Notes: generated by a model from the sequence alone, not told the origin. 8,471 nucleotides of DNA from Acidobacteriota bacterium (GCA_030614585.1 JAUWTT010000149.1:1-8471); one strand, 5' to 3'; positions 1-6,763 are shown, counted from the first letter of the stretch. Numbers and translations are program-made.

Positions 1-200
1 AGCTCCGGCCTGTATGCGTAGATCGTGCCACCGGCGATGTGCCTGTGCCGGCGCACCGGCAATGCCTCGGTCTTTTCCCAGCGCTGGACCGTCCGGACCG
101 ACGTGTTCAAATAGGCGGCGATTTCCTTCCACGACCTCAGCCTTTTTCCCACGTTCGGCATGAAAAGAACTGATTTCTGTCGGCGCTTGAGCGGGCTCAT
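1..200 (-). CDS. Helix-turn-helix DNA-binding protein, N-terminal part (runs off left edge)
   Basis: The reverse strand reads from an ATG at 200-198 without a stop to the window edge, giving 66 complete codons. Residues 22-54 contain RSWKEIAAYLNTSVRTVQRW followed by E-x-x-x-LPVRRHRH, then GGTIYAYRPE. This is a MerR/excisionase-like winged-helix segment that often heads Acidobacteria-type proteins carrying further C-terminal domains (TPR, TolB/WD40-like or others). The conserved W24, the VRTVQRWE recognition helix and the LPV-RH wing are all present. The start is supported by a TCCTT on the plus strand (209-213), which reads AAGGA on the coding strand 8 nt before the ATG. A second in-frame Met at residue 14 is a possible alternative start. 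The gene is transcribed away from the secreted-protein gene at 487. Its function beyond DNA binding cannot be told because the C-terminus is missing. Confidence 0.8.
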   Translation of the reverse strand, partial: MSPLKRRQKSVLFMPNVGKRLRSWKEIAAYLNTSVRTVQRWEKTEALPVRRHRHIAGGTIYAYRPE

Positions 201-249
201 CGTGAAAATCCTTACGAAGATTTGGAGCAATAGCTATTTTCGGACCAAT

Positions 250-360
250 CTCTCGGGAATTCAAGGGCTTCGGAGCTTGGCGAGAGCAGGACGATAACCC
301 GTGCCATCGACGACAAGTTGCGCCAAACAGGGTTTCTGTGTCGTCTGGCGCAAGTTATCG
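250..360. repeat. Structured intergenic element with overlapping inverted repeats
   Basis: Several inverted repeats are packed together. CTCTCG (250-255) pairs with CGAGAG (281-286). CGATAAC (292-298) pairs with GTTATCG (354-360). TTGCGCCA (318-325) pairs with TGGCGCAA (346-353), and this stem extends on both sides past single mismatches to 315-328/343-356. GACGACA (309-315) pairs with TGTCGTC (339-345), extended by GCCA (303-306) with TGGC (346-349). The last two stems share bases 343-349, so they exclude each other. There is no T-run, so this is not a simple terminator. It lies between divergent genes and could be an operator region, a leader RNA or a mobile-element remnant. The pairing is certain; the role is unknown. 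Confidence 0.55.
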
Positions 361-471
361 CATGCCTGGCAGAGCTTGTCGCTTGTGCATCCTACCGTCT
401 CAGGACCATAGTCGACCTGTAATTAAATTTCAGTCACTGTGAGCGGCAGCAAGCCTGCTGCCCCATCCATG

Positions 472-478
472 AAGGAGG
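472..478 (+). promoter_or_regulatory. Shine-Dalgarno site fixing the start at 487
   Basis: AAGGAGG lies 8 nt before the ATG at 487 and only 2 nt before the ATG at 481. It therefore selects 487 over the upstream GTG (439) and the ATGs at 469 and 481. The protein from 487 begins with a clean signal peptide, which agrees. Confidence 0.8.
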
Positions 479-486
479 GAATGCAA

Positions 487-1116
487 ATGAAAGATCGAAT
501 CAGAACCTTACTTGTTGGCATAGCCCTGATCTCCTTGTTTTTGCTGGCGACCGGAGATGTCTTGGCGAAGAGACACGCGAAGAAAGGCCCAATCTTTTTC
601 TCGGGCAACACATATGCAGATTTTGCTGTATTTGCCGATTGGGGAGAGTACATGTGCCCCGGCGGCGAGTCGAGCGGTCTTCCTTATGGGCCGCCAATGG
701 CGGGCGGCACCCTTGCCCCTTGCAGTCCCCGCAGCAATTTTCACATGAGAGACCGGGAAATGGTCTTCAACGTCGAAGACATACAGCCGACGGAGGTGGC
801 TCCGCTGGTCGAGGGGCTGCAGACACTGCTCGTGAACTGGAACTGGAGGTACGAACCTGCCTCTGCCGACGAAACTGAACATTTATACTCCGGGCCGATG
901 TGGGGGACGTTTAAGGTCGTTCTCGACAATGGGACCTGGGAAGGCACCATGACCGGCAATTGGGACGGTGTGAACCGCACCGCTAATTGGAGTTTCGTCG
1001 GCCACGGAAACGGGGGCGACATCGATGGAATGCAGATCAAGATCGAATTCGCAGGCGGAGTTTGGGGGGGGCCGATTCAGGGGCGCATCCTGAGACCCGG
1101 ATCCGCCCTTGAATAG
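487..1116 (+). CDS. Secreted protein of unknown family (209 aa)
   Basis: I do not recognise this family. From the ATG at 487 the protein begins with a classical signal peptide: charged MKDRIR, a hydrophobic core to about residue 22, and a likely signal peptidase I site after VLA (A27). The mature part is about 182 aa. It has two cysteines (C57, C79) that could form a disulfide across a Gly/Pro-rich loop. A central segment is rich in acidic residues and valine. The C-terminal half is rich in Trp and Gly, with NWNW, GTWEGTMTGNWDG and GHGNGGDIDG (about residues 172-181). The spacing of G, W and T residues suggests antiparallel beta strands, perhaps a small barrel, which is inference. No catalytic motif, lipobox or membrane anchor is visible, so it is probably a soluble periplasmic or secreted protein. 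It stands alone, divergent from the HTH gene. A structured inverted repeat follows its stop codon. Confidence 0.8.
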   Translation: MKDRIRTLLVGIALISLFLLATGDVLAKRHAKKGPIFFSGNTYADFAVFADWGEYMCPGGESSGLPYGPPMAGGTLAPCSPRSNFHMRDREMVFNVEDIQPTEVAPLVEGLQTLLVNWNWRYEPASADETEHLYSGPMWGTFKVVLDNGTWEGTMTGNWDGVNRTANWSFVGHGNGGDIDGMQIKIEFAGGVWGGPIQGRILRPGSALE

Positions 1117-1122
1117 ATTCAC

Positions 1123-1175
1123 ATTCTGCTGCCCTCTCTCAGGGCTTTGTCAAGTTGAGCCGCAGTCAGCAGAAT
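1123..1175. repeat. Nested inverted repeats after the secreted-protein gene
   Basis: ATTCTGCTG (1123-1131) is the exact reverse complement of CAGCAGAAT (1167-1175). Inside it lies a tight hairpin, GCCCT (1131-1135), loop CTCTC, AGGGC (1141-1145), followed by TTTGT. The two stems share base 1131. The inner hairpin starts 15 nt after the stop codon at 1116 and could be a weak terminator, but the T-run is short. The 9-bp outer arms could instead be a mobile-element relic. Confidence 0.5.
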
Positions 1176-1178
1176 TAG

Positions 1179-1241
1179 TGCACTTGGGTTAGTACGGCCA
1201 GCTACAAAGGATGGCGCTTCCCACCTGAAGTCATCAGCTGG
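1179..1241 (+). pseudogene. Fragment resembling the N-terminus of an IS6-type transposase
   Basis: After an in-frame TAG (1176-1178) the plus strand reads a short segment including SYKGWRFPPEVISW (1200-1241). IS6-family transposases in many bacteria begin with a similar stretch, of the form SYKGYRFPPEII followed by the WLY..F segment. Here the resemblance ends at about 1241. The frame runs on as unrelated residues to a TAG at 1308-1310, and no DDE domain follows. Only about 14 residues match, so chance similarity cannot be ruled out. Confidence 0.35.
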
Positions 1242-1299
1242 AGGATGCTGCTTGCTAACCCCGAAGGACTATCCCCTGAGTTGTATTCTATCTTGGCTG

Positions 1300-1319
1300 G
1301 AGTTGGATAGAGTTGGATC
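1300..1319. repeat. Two-copy 10-bp tandem repeat
   Basis: GAGTTGGATA (1300-1309) is followed directly by GAGTTGGATC (1310-1319). Only the last base differs. It abuts the stop of the minus-strand relic at 1319. No function is apparent; replication slippage is a simple explanation. Confidence 0.6.
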
Positions 1320-1592
1320 TACGCCAGTAACTCCTTCCAGTGTCGTCTGCCCTCATCAAGCCAGTTGCCTTTTGGTGCAAACGACTTCTGTTCATGGAGC
1401 CATGCATAGAAGGTAGGCATCCGCAAACTACCAGGCAGCCAGTTGTTCTCTCCCTGGAAATCTGTTGAATTCACGTTTGGCAAACACCCTTCCCTCTGGA
1501 TGACGGCTCTGCATCTGAAGAATCTTCTCAGCACGGATCCGCATCCAGGAGGAGGCTCTATTCGGCAAATCCTTGTCCCACTGAAGAGTGTT
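1319..1592 (-). pseudogene. Frameshifted minus-strand coding relic with a possible HTH
   Basis: Two reading frames on the minus strand look protein-like and join by a single-base shift near 1427-1431. The first (1592-1431) includes WMRIRAEKILQMQSRHPEGR and then REFNRFPGREQLAAW before a TAG at 1430-1428. The second (from about 1427 to the stop at 1319) reads LRMPTFYAWLHEQK, a short linker and GRRHWKELLA. Dropping one base joins LAAW to SLRMPTFYAWL, giving a stretch that resembles a helix-turn-helix. An upstream TGA (1595-1593) and the lack of a good start suggest decay or truncation at the 5' end too. I cannot name the family; a recombinase or transposon accessory protein is one possibility. 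The second frame is also open upstream to about 1721, but that part does not look protein-like. Confidence 0.35.
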
Positions 1593-1669
1593 TCATTCGT
1601 GCTGAAGACGTACACAGAGGTTCGCACTACAATGAGACCTGCATTATGTTCAAAGCCATTCCGCTGCAG

Positions 1670-1699
1670 TTGCCACTTTGTGAGAATTGCGGGTTTAAG
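1670..1699 (+). promoter_or_regulatory. Possible sigma-70-like promoter of the sucrose operon
   Basis: TTGCCA (1670-1675) and TTTAAG (1694-1699) are 18 bp apart, with an expected start near 1706. That would leave a leader of about 30 nt containing the ribosome binding site at 1723. Both boxes deviate from consensus, so this is a tentative call made mainly on position. Confidence 0.25.
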
Positions 1700-1722
1700 T
1701 GGTCGGAGCCTCGCCCGGCTTC

Positions 1723-1727
1723 AGGAG
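1723..1727 (+). promoter_or_regulatory. Shine-Dalgarno site fixing the start at 1735
   Basis: AGGAG lies 7 nt before the ATG at 1735 and selects it over the upstream in-frame GTG at 1699. The protein from 1735 begins MPDQKNRYIVLVSAHGLVRG, the expected beginning of a sucrose-phosphate synthase glycosyltransferase domain. Confidence 0.8.
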
Positions 1728-1734
1728 ATTGATC

Positions 1735-3894
1735 ATGCCTGACCAGAAGAATCGATATATCGTACTCGTCAGCGCCCACGGTTTGGTCCGTGGCTACGAC
1801 ATGGAACTCGGACGCGATGCTGACACCGGGGGCCAGGTCAAATATGTGATCGAGTTGGCGCGCGCGCTTATCGAGCACCCGGCCGTGGAGAAGGTCGACC
1901 TTCTTACTCGCCGGATTTCCGATTCTCGCGTGGATCGAAGCTATTCTGAACCGGTCGAGGAACTGGCTCCCGGAGCCAATATCATTCGGGTCGACTGTGG
2001 GCCGCAGCGTTATCTGCATAAGGAGAGTCTTTGGCCTTATCTGGACATGTTCGTCGATAATACGCTCCGGTATTTGCGCTCAATAGGTCGTCCACCCGAT
2101 CTGTTCCACGGCCACTACGCTGAATCCGGGTATGTCGCTTCCTGCCTGTCGGGGATTCTAAACGTACCCATGGTGTTCACCGGCCATTCACTGGGCAGGG
2201 TCAAGCAGCAGCGCCTTATCGAGCAGGGTTCCCAGGCCGAGACCATTGAGAAGCGATATCGGATCAGCCGCCGCATCGAAGCAGAGGAAGCAGCCGTGGA
2301 GCATGCCGCACTCGTGGTCGCCAGTACCCACCAGGAAGTGCATGAACAGTACGAAGTGTACGATCACTACCAGCCGCGGCGGATGGTGGTGATTCCACCC
2401 GGAGTCGATCTCCGTCGATTCTCGCCACCGAGACGGATGCGCCTCACTCAGGCCTCTGTGTTCAACAGGATCCGGCCGTTCCTTGAAGACTGGCGCAAAC
2501 CCATGGTACTCGCGCTATCGCGTCCGGATCCGAGAAAGAACATTGCCACTTTGATCCGTGCGTACGGAGAGAACAAGAGTCTGCGAGACCTGGCTAATCT
2601 GGTTATCATCGCTGGGTCCAGAAACGACATCCGAGCGATGGCAAGAGGGACCAGGGAGGTGCTCAGCGAACTGTTGTATCTCGTGGACTACTACAATCTC
2701 TATGGCAAAGTGGCCTATCCCAAGGAGGTTGGTCCGGATGAAATTCCGGATCTTTATCGCGTCGCGGCTCGCAGCAAAGGGGTTTTCATTAATCCCGCCC
2801 TGACCGAGCCGTTTGGACTGACACTGCTGGAAGCGGCGGCCAGTGGACTCCCCGTGATAGCCACCGCGGACGGAGGTCCTCGAGATATCATGGAACACTG
2901 CAAGAATGGGGTGCTGATCGATCCACTAGACGCCGATAACATGAGCAGAGTCTTGCTGGACGCACTCAGCGATCGCGAGAGGTGGCGCAGATGGTCCCGA
3001 AGTGGAATTCGGGGAGTGCAGCGCCACTTTTCGTGGGGTGCGCATGTCAAGAAATACATGCGCGCCTCCAGGATGATTATCCATCGTTCCGAGAAGCGGA
3101 GCTTCTTTGCTCCGAAGAGTCGCCTCATCACAGCAGACCGGCTCCTCGTGAGTGATATCGACAATACGCTGATCGGAGACCGAGAAGCCGTGCAGGAACT
3201 ACTGGAGATGTTGAGAGCCGTGGGAGAAAAGGTGGCATTCGGAATTGCCACAGGACGTAGCTCGGAGCTGACACGGGAGGTGCTTAAGAAGTGGAAGATC
3301 CCGACTCCTCAGTTCCTTTTGACATCGGTCGGCACCTACATCCGTTACGGGTCGGAGTTGGTAGAAGATAAGGGCTGGATTCAACATATTCGCCATCGCT
3401 GGCGCCCGGAGGTAGTCCGGGAAGCTATGGCAGAACTCCCGGGACTGAAGCTTCAAGGTCCCGAAGGGCAAGCACCGTTCAAGGTGAGCTATGATGTGGA
3501 TCCGGAGGAAACGCTGTCGATCAGTGAGATATCGCGGTTCATGCGCCGGTCTGGATTGCAGGTCAATCTGATCTATTCTCACCAGGCCTACCTCGATGTG
3601 CTCCCTATTCGGGCTTCGAAGGGAATGGCATTGCGATACTTTGCCACCAAATGGGGAATCCCGCTCGAGCGCTGCCTGGTTGCGGGCGACTCGGGGAATG
3701 ACGAGGAAATGCTGAGAGGTAACACCCTTGCGGTGGTGGTCGGGAACCATGATCCAGAACTGGAGAAGCTGCGCGGAGATCCACACATCTACTTCGCCGA
3801 GGGGCACCATGCTCGAGGGATCATCGAAGCCATCCGGTATTATGACTTTTTCGGACAGATCCGACAGCCCACTGTGGAAAGGGAAAATGATTAA
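1735..3894 (+). CDS. sps: Sucrose-phosphate synthase with C-terminal HAD phosphatase domain (719 aa)
   Basis: This enzyme transfers glucose from UDP-glucose to fructose-6-phosphate, giving sucrose-6-phosphate in the cytoplasm. The GT4 (GT-B fold) domain covers about residues 7-445. It shows the N-terminal HGLVRGYDMELGRDADTGGQ segment, the FHGHYAESGYVA and FTGHSLGRVKQQR blocks typical of the family, SRPDPRKNI with the donor-binding R263 and K268, and the E-x7-E motif EPFGLTLLE (E358, E366). A linker leads to a HAD domain (about 465-710). All HAD motifs are present: SDIDNT with nucleophile D474 and acid/base D476, T506 in GIATGR, K629 in RASKG, and D652/D656 in GDSGND. The phosphatase domain therefore looks able to act, and the protein may make free sucrose unaided; that is inference. 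The size and two-part layout match bacterial enzymes such as that of Nitrosomonas. It is the first gene of a pair, and its stop overlaps the sucrose synthase start by 8 bp. Confidence 0.95.
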   Translation: MPDQKNRYIVLVSAHGLVRGYDMELGRDADTGGQVKYVIELARALIEHPAVEKVDLLTRRISDSRVDRSYSEPVEELAPGANIIRVDCGPQRYLHKESLWPYLDMFVDNTLRYLRSIGRPPDLFHGHYAESGYVASCLSGILNVPMVFTGHSLGRVKQQRLIEQGSQAETIEKRYRISRRIEAEEAAVEHAALVVASTHQEVHEQYEVYDHYQPRRMVVIPPGVDLRRFSPPRRMRLTQASVFNRIRPFLEDWRKPMVLALSRPDPRKNIATLIRAYGENKSLRDLANLVIIAGSRNDIRAMARGTREVLSELLYLVDYYNLYGKVAYPKEVGPDEIPDLYRVAARSKGVFINPALTEPFGLTLLEAAASGLPVIATADGGPRDIMEHCKNGVLIDPLDADNMSRVLLDALSDRERWRRWSRSGIRGVQRHFSWGAHVKKYMRASRMIIHRSEKRSFFAPKSRLITADRLLVSDIDNTLIGDREAVQELLEMLRAVGEKVAFGIATGRSSELTREVLKKWKIPTPQFLLTSVGTYIRYGSELVEDKGWIQHIRHRWRPEVVREAMAELPGLKLQGPEGQAPFKVSYDVDPEETLSISEISRFMRRSGLQVNLIYSHQAYLDVLPIRASKGMALRYFATKWGIPLERCLVAGDSGNDEEMLRGNTLAVVVGNHDPELEKLRGDPHIYFAEGHHARGIIEAIRYYDFFGQIRQPTVEREND

Positions 3895-6283
3895 GAAACT
3901 TGTGGAATACCTGAGAGCACACAGGGACGACGCATACCTGTTGCTGCGACGTTATGCGAGTCTGGATAAGAAGTTCCTGCTCAGTTCTGAACTGCTGCAT
4001 GAGCTGCAGAAGTATTCGAAGGAAGCTCAGAACGGCCACCTTCTGGAGTCACCACTGGCGCAGATGATTCGAGTCGGTCAGGAAGCCGCCCTAGACACCC
4101 AATGGATGTATCTGGCCGTGCGCCCCCGGATCGGAGAGTGGCACTATCTGAGGTTTCATCTGGAAAGCGTCAAAGTCGAGAGAATATCCGTCTCGAGATA
4201 CCTTGCCTTCAAGGAATGGCTACAGGACGGACAACAAGACGACAGTTGCTGGCCTCTGGAGGTGGACCTGGGACCCTTCAATCGTGAATTCCCCCGATTG
4301 AAGGAGACGAGATCCATTGGCCAGGGAGTTGCCTTCCTCAACCGGAAGTTATCGAGTCAGCTCTTCGAGAGGCGGGATAAAGGCGACCAGCGGCTGTTTG
4401 AATTCCTGCACGTCCACCAGTTCCGAGGGACCCAACTCATGCTCAATGACCGCATCACTGATGTGGCCGGACTGCGTCATGGTACACGGAAAGCCATCGA
4501 CTATCTCGAGCAGCAGCCGGACGCTACATGGCTCAATGTAGGAGAGCAATTGCGGGAATTGGGCTTCGAGCCGGGGTGGGGGAAGACTGCGGAACGTATG
4601 TCGGACACGCTCCAATTGCTTTTAGATATCCTAGAAGCACCGACTCCTGCCAATCTTGAGGAGTTTCTGTCTCGAATCCCCTCTATTTTCAGTATCGTAA
4701 TCCTGTCGCCTCATGGCTACTTCGGGCAGTCTAATGTCCTGGGGTTGCCCGATACAGGGGGGCAGGTCGTGTACATTCTCGATCAGGTCCGTGCTCTCGA
4801 GAGGGAAATGCGTCAGCGACTCCAAGAGCAGGGGATCGACATCGAGCCCAGAATCCTGGTAGTTACCCGATTGATTCCCGAAGCTCAAGATACGACCTGC
4901 GATCAACCTACTGAGAAGATAACGGGTTCACGAAATGCGATCATTTTGCGCATACCCTTTCGCGAAGAGGGGGGTGAGATCGTTCCCCAGTGGGTTTCCC
5001 GCTTCGAGGTCTGGCCCTATCTGGAGCGGTTCGCCATTGAGGCCGAAAAAGAAGTGTTGGCCGAACTGGGGGGACGTCCCGACTTGATCGTTGGCAACTA
5101 CTCGGATGGGTGCTTGGTGGCATCCTTGATGTCGCGACGGCTGCGCGTCACTCAGTGCAATATTGCCCATGCTCTCGAGAAGAACAAGTATCTCTGGTCC
5201 GAGCTCTACTGGAAACAGATGGACGATCAGTATCACTTCGCGTGCCAGTTCACAGCGGATCTAATTGCCATGAACACGGCGGACTTCATTATCACGAGCA
5301 CCTATCAAGAGATCGCAGGAACCTCGGACAGTGTAGGGCAATACGAGAGCTACAGTTCTTTCACCATGCCCGGGCTCTATCGAGTAAGGAATGGAATCGA
5401 TGTGTTCGACCCGAAGTTCAACGTGGTGTCTCCCGGTGCCGACCCGGAAGTGTACTTCCCCTACACTGACCACGAACGTCGTTTGCATGGCCTTCACGCC
5501 GAGCTGAATGATCTGCTCATCGGCGGCGCGGGCGGCTCACCCGTGAGGGGCCGATATGTGGACGAAACGAAGCCCATCATTTTCACCATGGCTCGCCTGG
5601 ACCGAATCAAGAACCTCACCGGGCTGGTTGATTGGTACGGACGGTGTCAGCGGCTGCGCGAACTCGCAAACCTGCTGGTTGTAGGAGGTACTCTCGATCC
5701 TGATCGTTCTGATGATCACGAGGAACGGGAGCAGATTGAATTGATGCACGAGCTGATCGATCAGCACGATCTGGAATCACAGCTGCGGTGGGTTGGATTC
5801 CAATCCGAGCGCAATCTGGTGGGGGAACTCTATCGGTTTGTCGCCGACCGAAGGGGTGTTTTCGTTCAGCCGGCCTTGTTCGAAGCTTACGGCTTGACGG
5901 TCGTCGAGGCAATGAGTTCTGGATTGCCTACATTTGCGACCCGTTATGGCGGGCCTTCCGAGATTATTGAGGACGGTGTGTCTGGATTTCACATCGACCC
6001 GAACCGAGGGGATCAGGCCGCATTAGCTTTAGCCGGTTTCTTTGAAAGAAGTGCAGAAGATCCTGGATATTGGGAGAAGATCTCTAGACAATCACTGGCA
6101 CGTATCGGAGATCGGTACACATGGAAACTCTACGCTGAACAGATGATGACGCTCTCGCGAGTCTACGGCTTTTGGAAGTATGTCACCAATCTCGAACGCG
6201 AGGAGACCTATCGCTATATCGAGATGTTCTACAACCTCCAGTACAGAAGGCTTACCCGGGGTGGTGCACCAATGACCCAATAG
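3887..6283 (+). CDS. sus: Sucrose synthase (798 aa)
   Basis: This GT4 enzyme reversibly converts sucrose plus UDP or ADP into NDP-glucose plus fructose. The length is that of the full family (about 800 aa). The N-terminal regulatory region (about 1-265) has the usual WMYLAVRPRIGEWHYLRFH and SVSRYLAFKEWL blocks. The GT-B core begins at LSPHGYFGQSNVLGLPDTGGQ (H276, D289-Q293). It continues with AHALEKNKYLWSELYWK and FTADLIAMNTADFIITSTYQ, the MPGLYRVRNGIDVFDPKFN block, MARLDRIKN (R570, K575), and the E-x7-E motif EAYGLTVVE (E666, E674) followed by GLPTFATRYGGP. The C-terminus has the typical YGFWKYVTNLEREETYRYIEMFY. The ATG at 3887 is chosen because the family begins there and GGAAAGGG precedes it; the frame is open upstream only as a shadow of sps. 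The 8-bp overlap suggests translational coupling. Q639 is kept but the plant QN-motif Asn is V645, so nucleotide preference is uncertain. The plant-type N-terminal phosphorylation serine is not evident. Confidence 0.96.
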   Translation: MIKKLVEYLRAHRDDAYLLLRRYASLDKKFLLSSELLHELQKYSKEAQNGHLLESPLAQMIRVGQEAALDTQWMYLAVRPRIGEWHYLRFHLESVKVERISVSRYLAFKEWLQDGQQDDSCWPLEVDLGPFNREFPRLKETRSIGQGVAFLNRKLSSQLFERRDKGDQRLFEFLHVHQFRGTQLMLNDRITDVAGLRHGTRKAIDYLEQQPDATWLNVGEQLRELGFEPGWGKTAERMSDTLQLLLDILEAPTPANLEEFLSRIPSIFSIVILSPHGYFGQSNVLGLPDTGGQVVYILDQVRALEREMRQRLQEQGIDIEPRILVVTRLIPEAQDTTCDQPTEKITGSRNAIILRIPFREEGGEIVPQWVSRFEVWPYLERFAIEAEKEVLAELGGRPDLIVGNYSDGCLVASLMSRRLRVTQCNIAHALEKNKYLWSELYWKQMDDQYHFACQFTADLIAMNTADFIITSTYQEIAGTSDSVGQYESYSSFTMPGLYRVRNGIDVFDPKFNVVSPGADPEVYFPYTDHERRLHGLHAELNDLLIGGAGGSPVRGRYVDETKPIIFTMARLDRIKNLTGLVDWYGRCQRLRELANLLVVGGTLDPDRSDDHEEREQIELMHELIDQHDLESQLRWVGFQSERNLVGELYRFVADRRGVFVQPALFEAYGLTVVEAMSSGLPTFATRYGGPSEIIEDGVSGFHIDPNRGDQAALALAGFFERSAEDPGYWEKISRQSLARIGDRYTWKLYAEQMMTLSRVYGFWKYVTNLEREETYRYIEMFYNLQYRRLTRGGAPMTQ

Positions 6284-6763
6284 TGTCGGCTGGGTATACG
6301 AGCTGTCTGTTTGCAGAGCTCTGGAAAGCGTCATTGGGGCCGCCGGCTCACCACCCCAACACCTCGTCTGCGACAAGGATCGAGTCTTCTGGTGTAACTC
6401 GTTCCAAGATTGGTGTCGAGGCAGAGAAATCAGCCTCCGCTACGTCGCCACTTGCCTATCGTTTCGCTCAAGCGGGCAGCATAAAGGGATATTCCTTCAG
6501 TTGGCATCGCTTCAGCGGTGACGTTGGGCGGGCTTCTATCCATCGGGTACTTTTCGATCCTGAATTCCCGATGACCCTCCTGCGCTTTGCTTTTTGAAAA
6601 CGCATTTCCTGCCGATCTAGAACCCCCGACGAGAGCCAGCGACGATCGAATCGCGGCCACGAAGATCGCTGAACCAGCACAGTGGTGTTTGTTAGCGGGA
6701 ACATCGTTACTGTAGTCTCGCCTTCAAGACGTTCTCGGTGTATTCTCCCCTCTGGAGCTAATA
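6284..6763. other. 480-bp gap with no convincing gene
   Basis: Open frames exist on both strands but none has family-like sequence or a good ribosome binding site. Two inverted repeats are visible: TTGGGG (6334-6339) with CCCCAA (6354-6359), and CATCGGG (6541-6547) with CCCGATG (6567-6573). The second is followed by a loosely T-rich stretch near 6589-6596. Neither is a textbook intrinsic terminator, though one may end the sucrose transcript. The sulfatase promoter should lie in the right half; TTGTTA (6689-6694), 16 nt, TGTAGT (6711-6716) is a weak candidate. Confidence 0.5.

Larger units (their letters stand above)
1117..1734. other. Gene-free interval with coding and repeat relics
   Basis: No intact gene is supported in these 618 bases. 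The interval holds the nested inverted repeats at 1123-1175, a short transposase-like fragment at 1179-1241, a two-copy tandem repeat at 1300-1319 and a frameshifted minus-strand relic at 1319-1592. A possible promoter and the ribosome binding site for the sucrose operon lie at its right end. A TTGTCA (1147-1152), 17 nt, CAGAAT (1170-1175) arrangement resembles a sigma-70 promoter but falls inside the inverted repeat, so I do not call it. Confidence 0.6.

Noticed and set aside
292..360. Integron attC site (CGATAAC … GTTATCG arms)
   Set aside because: The arms resemble R''/R' sites only loosely and do not fit RYYYAAC/GTTRRRY. The right arm lacks the usual spacer, and no integrase or second attC site is seen.
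1245..1310. 21-codon plus-strand small ORF starting MLLANPEG
   Set aside because: GGAG lies only one base before the ATG, too close to work well, and the frame continues from the transposase-like fragment.
2754..3251. 165-codon open frame on the minus strand inside sps
   Set aside because: Antisense to the conserved glycosyltransferase/HAD junction; the serine/arginine-rich composition is typical of a shadow frame.
3199..3810. 203-codon open frame on the minus strand inside sps
   Set aside because: It lies entirely opposite a strongly conserved coding region, shows no recognisable domain, and results from codon bias in the real gene.
3728..3886. Upstream extension of the sucrose synthase frame into sps
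   Set aside because: The extra 53 residues are the HAD domain read in another frame. The family starts at the ATG at 3887, which has a purine-rich ribosome binding site.
1723..3894. sps and sus as a recent tandem duplication, since both carry DTGGQ and E-x7-E motifs
   Set aside because: They belong to distinct, anciently separated GT4 subfamilies with different accessory domains; the shared motifs reflect common fold and chemistry.
6172..6597. 141-codon plus-strand frame running from the sus 3' end into the gap
   Set aside because: The first part is out-of-frame sus, and the rest has no family-like sequence or ribosome binding site.
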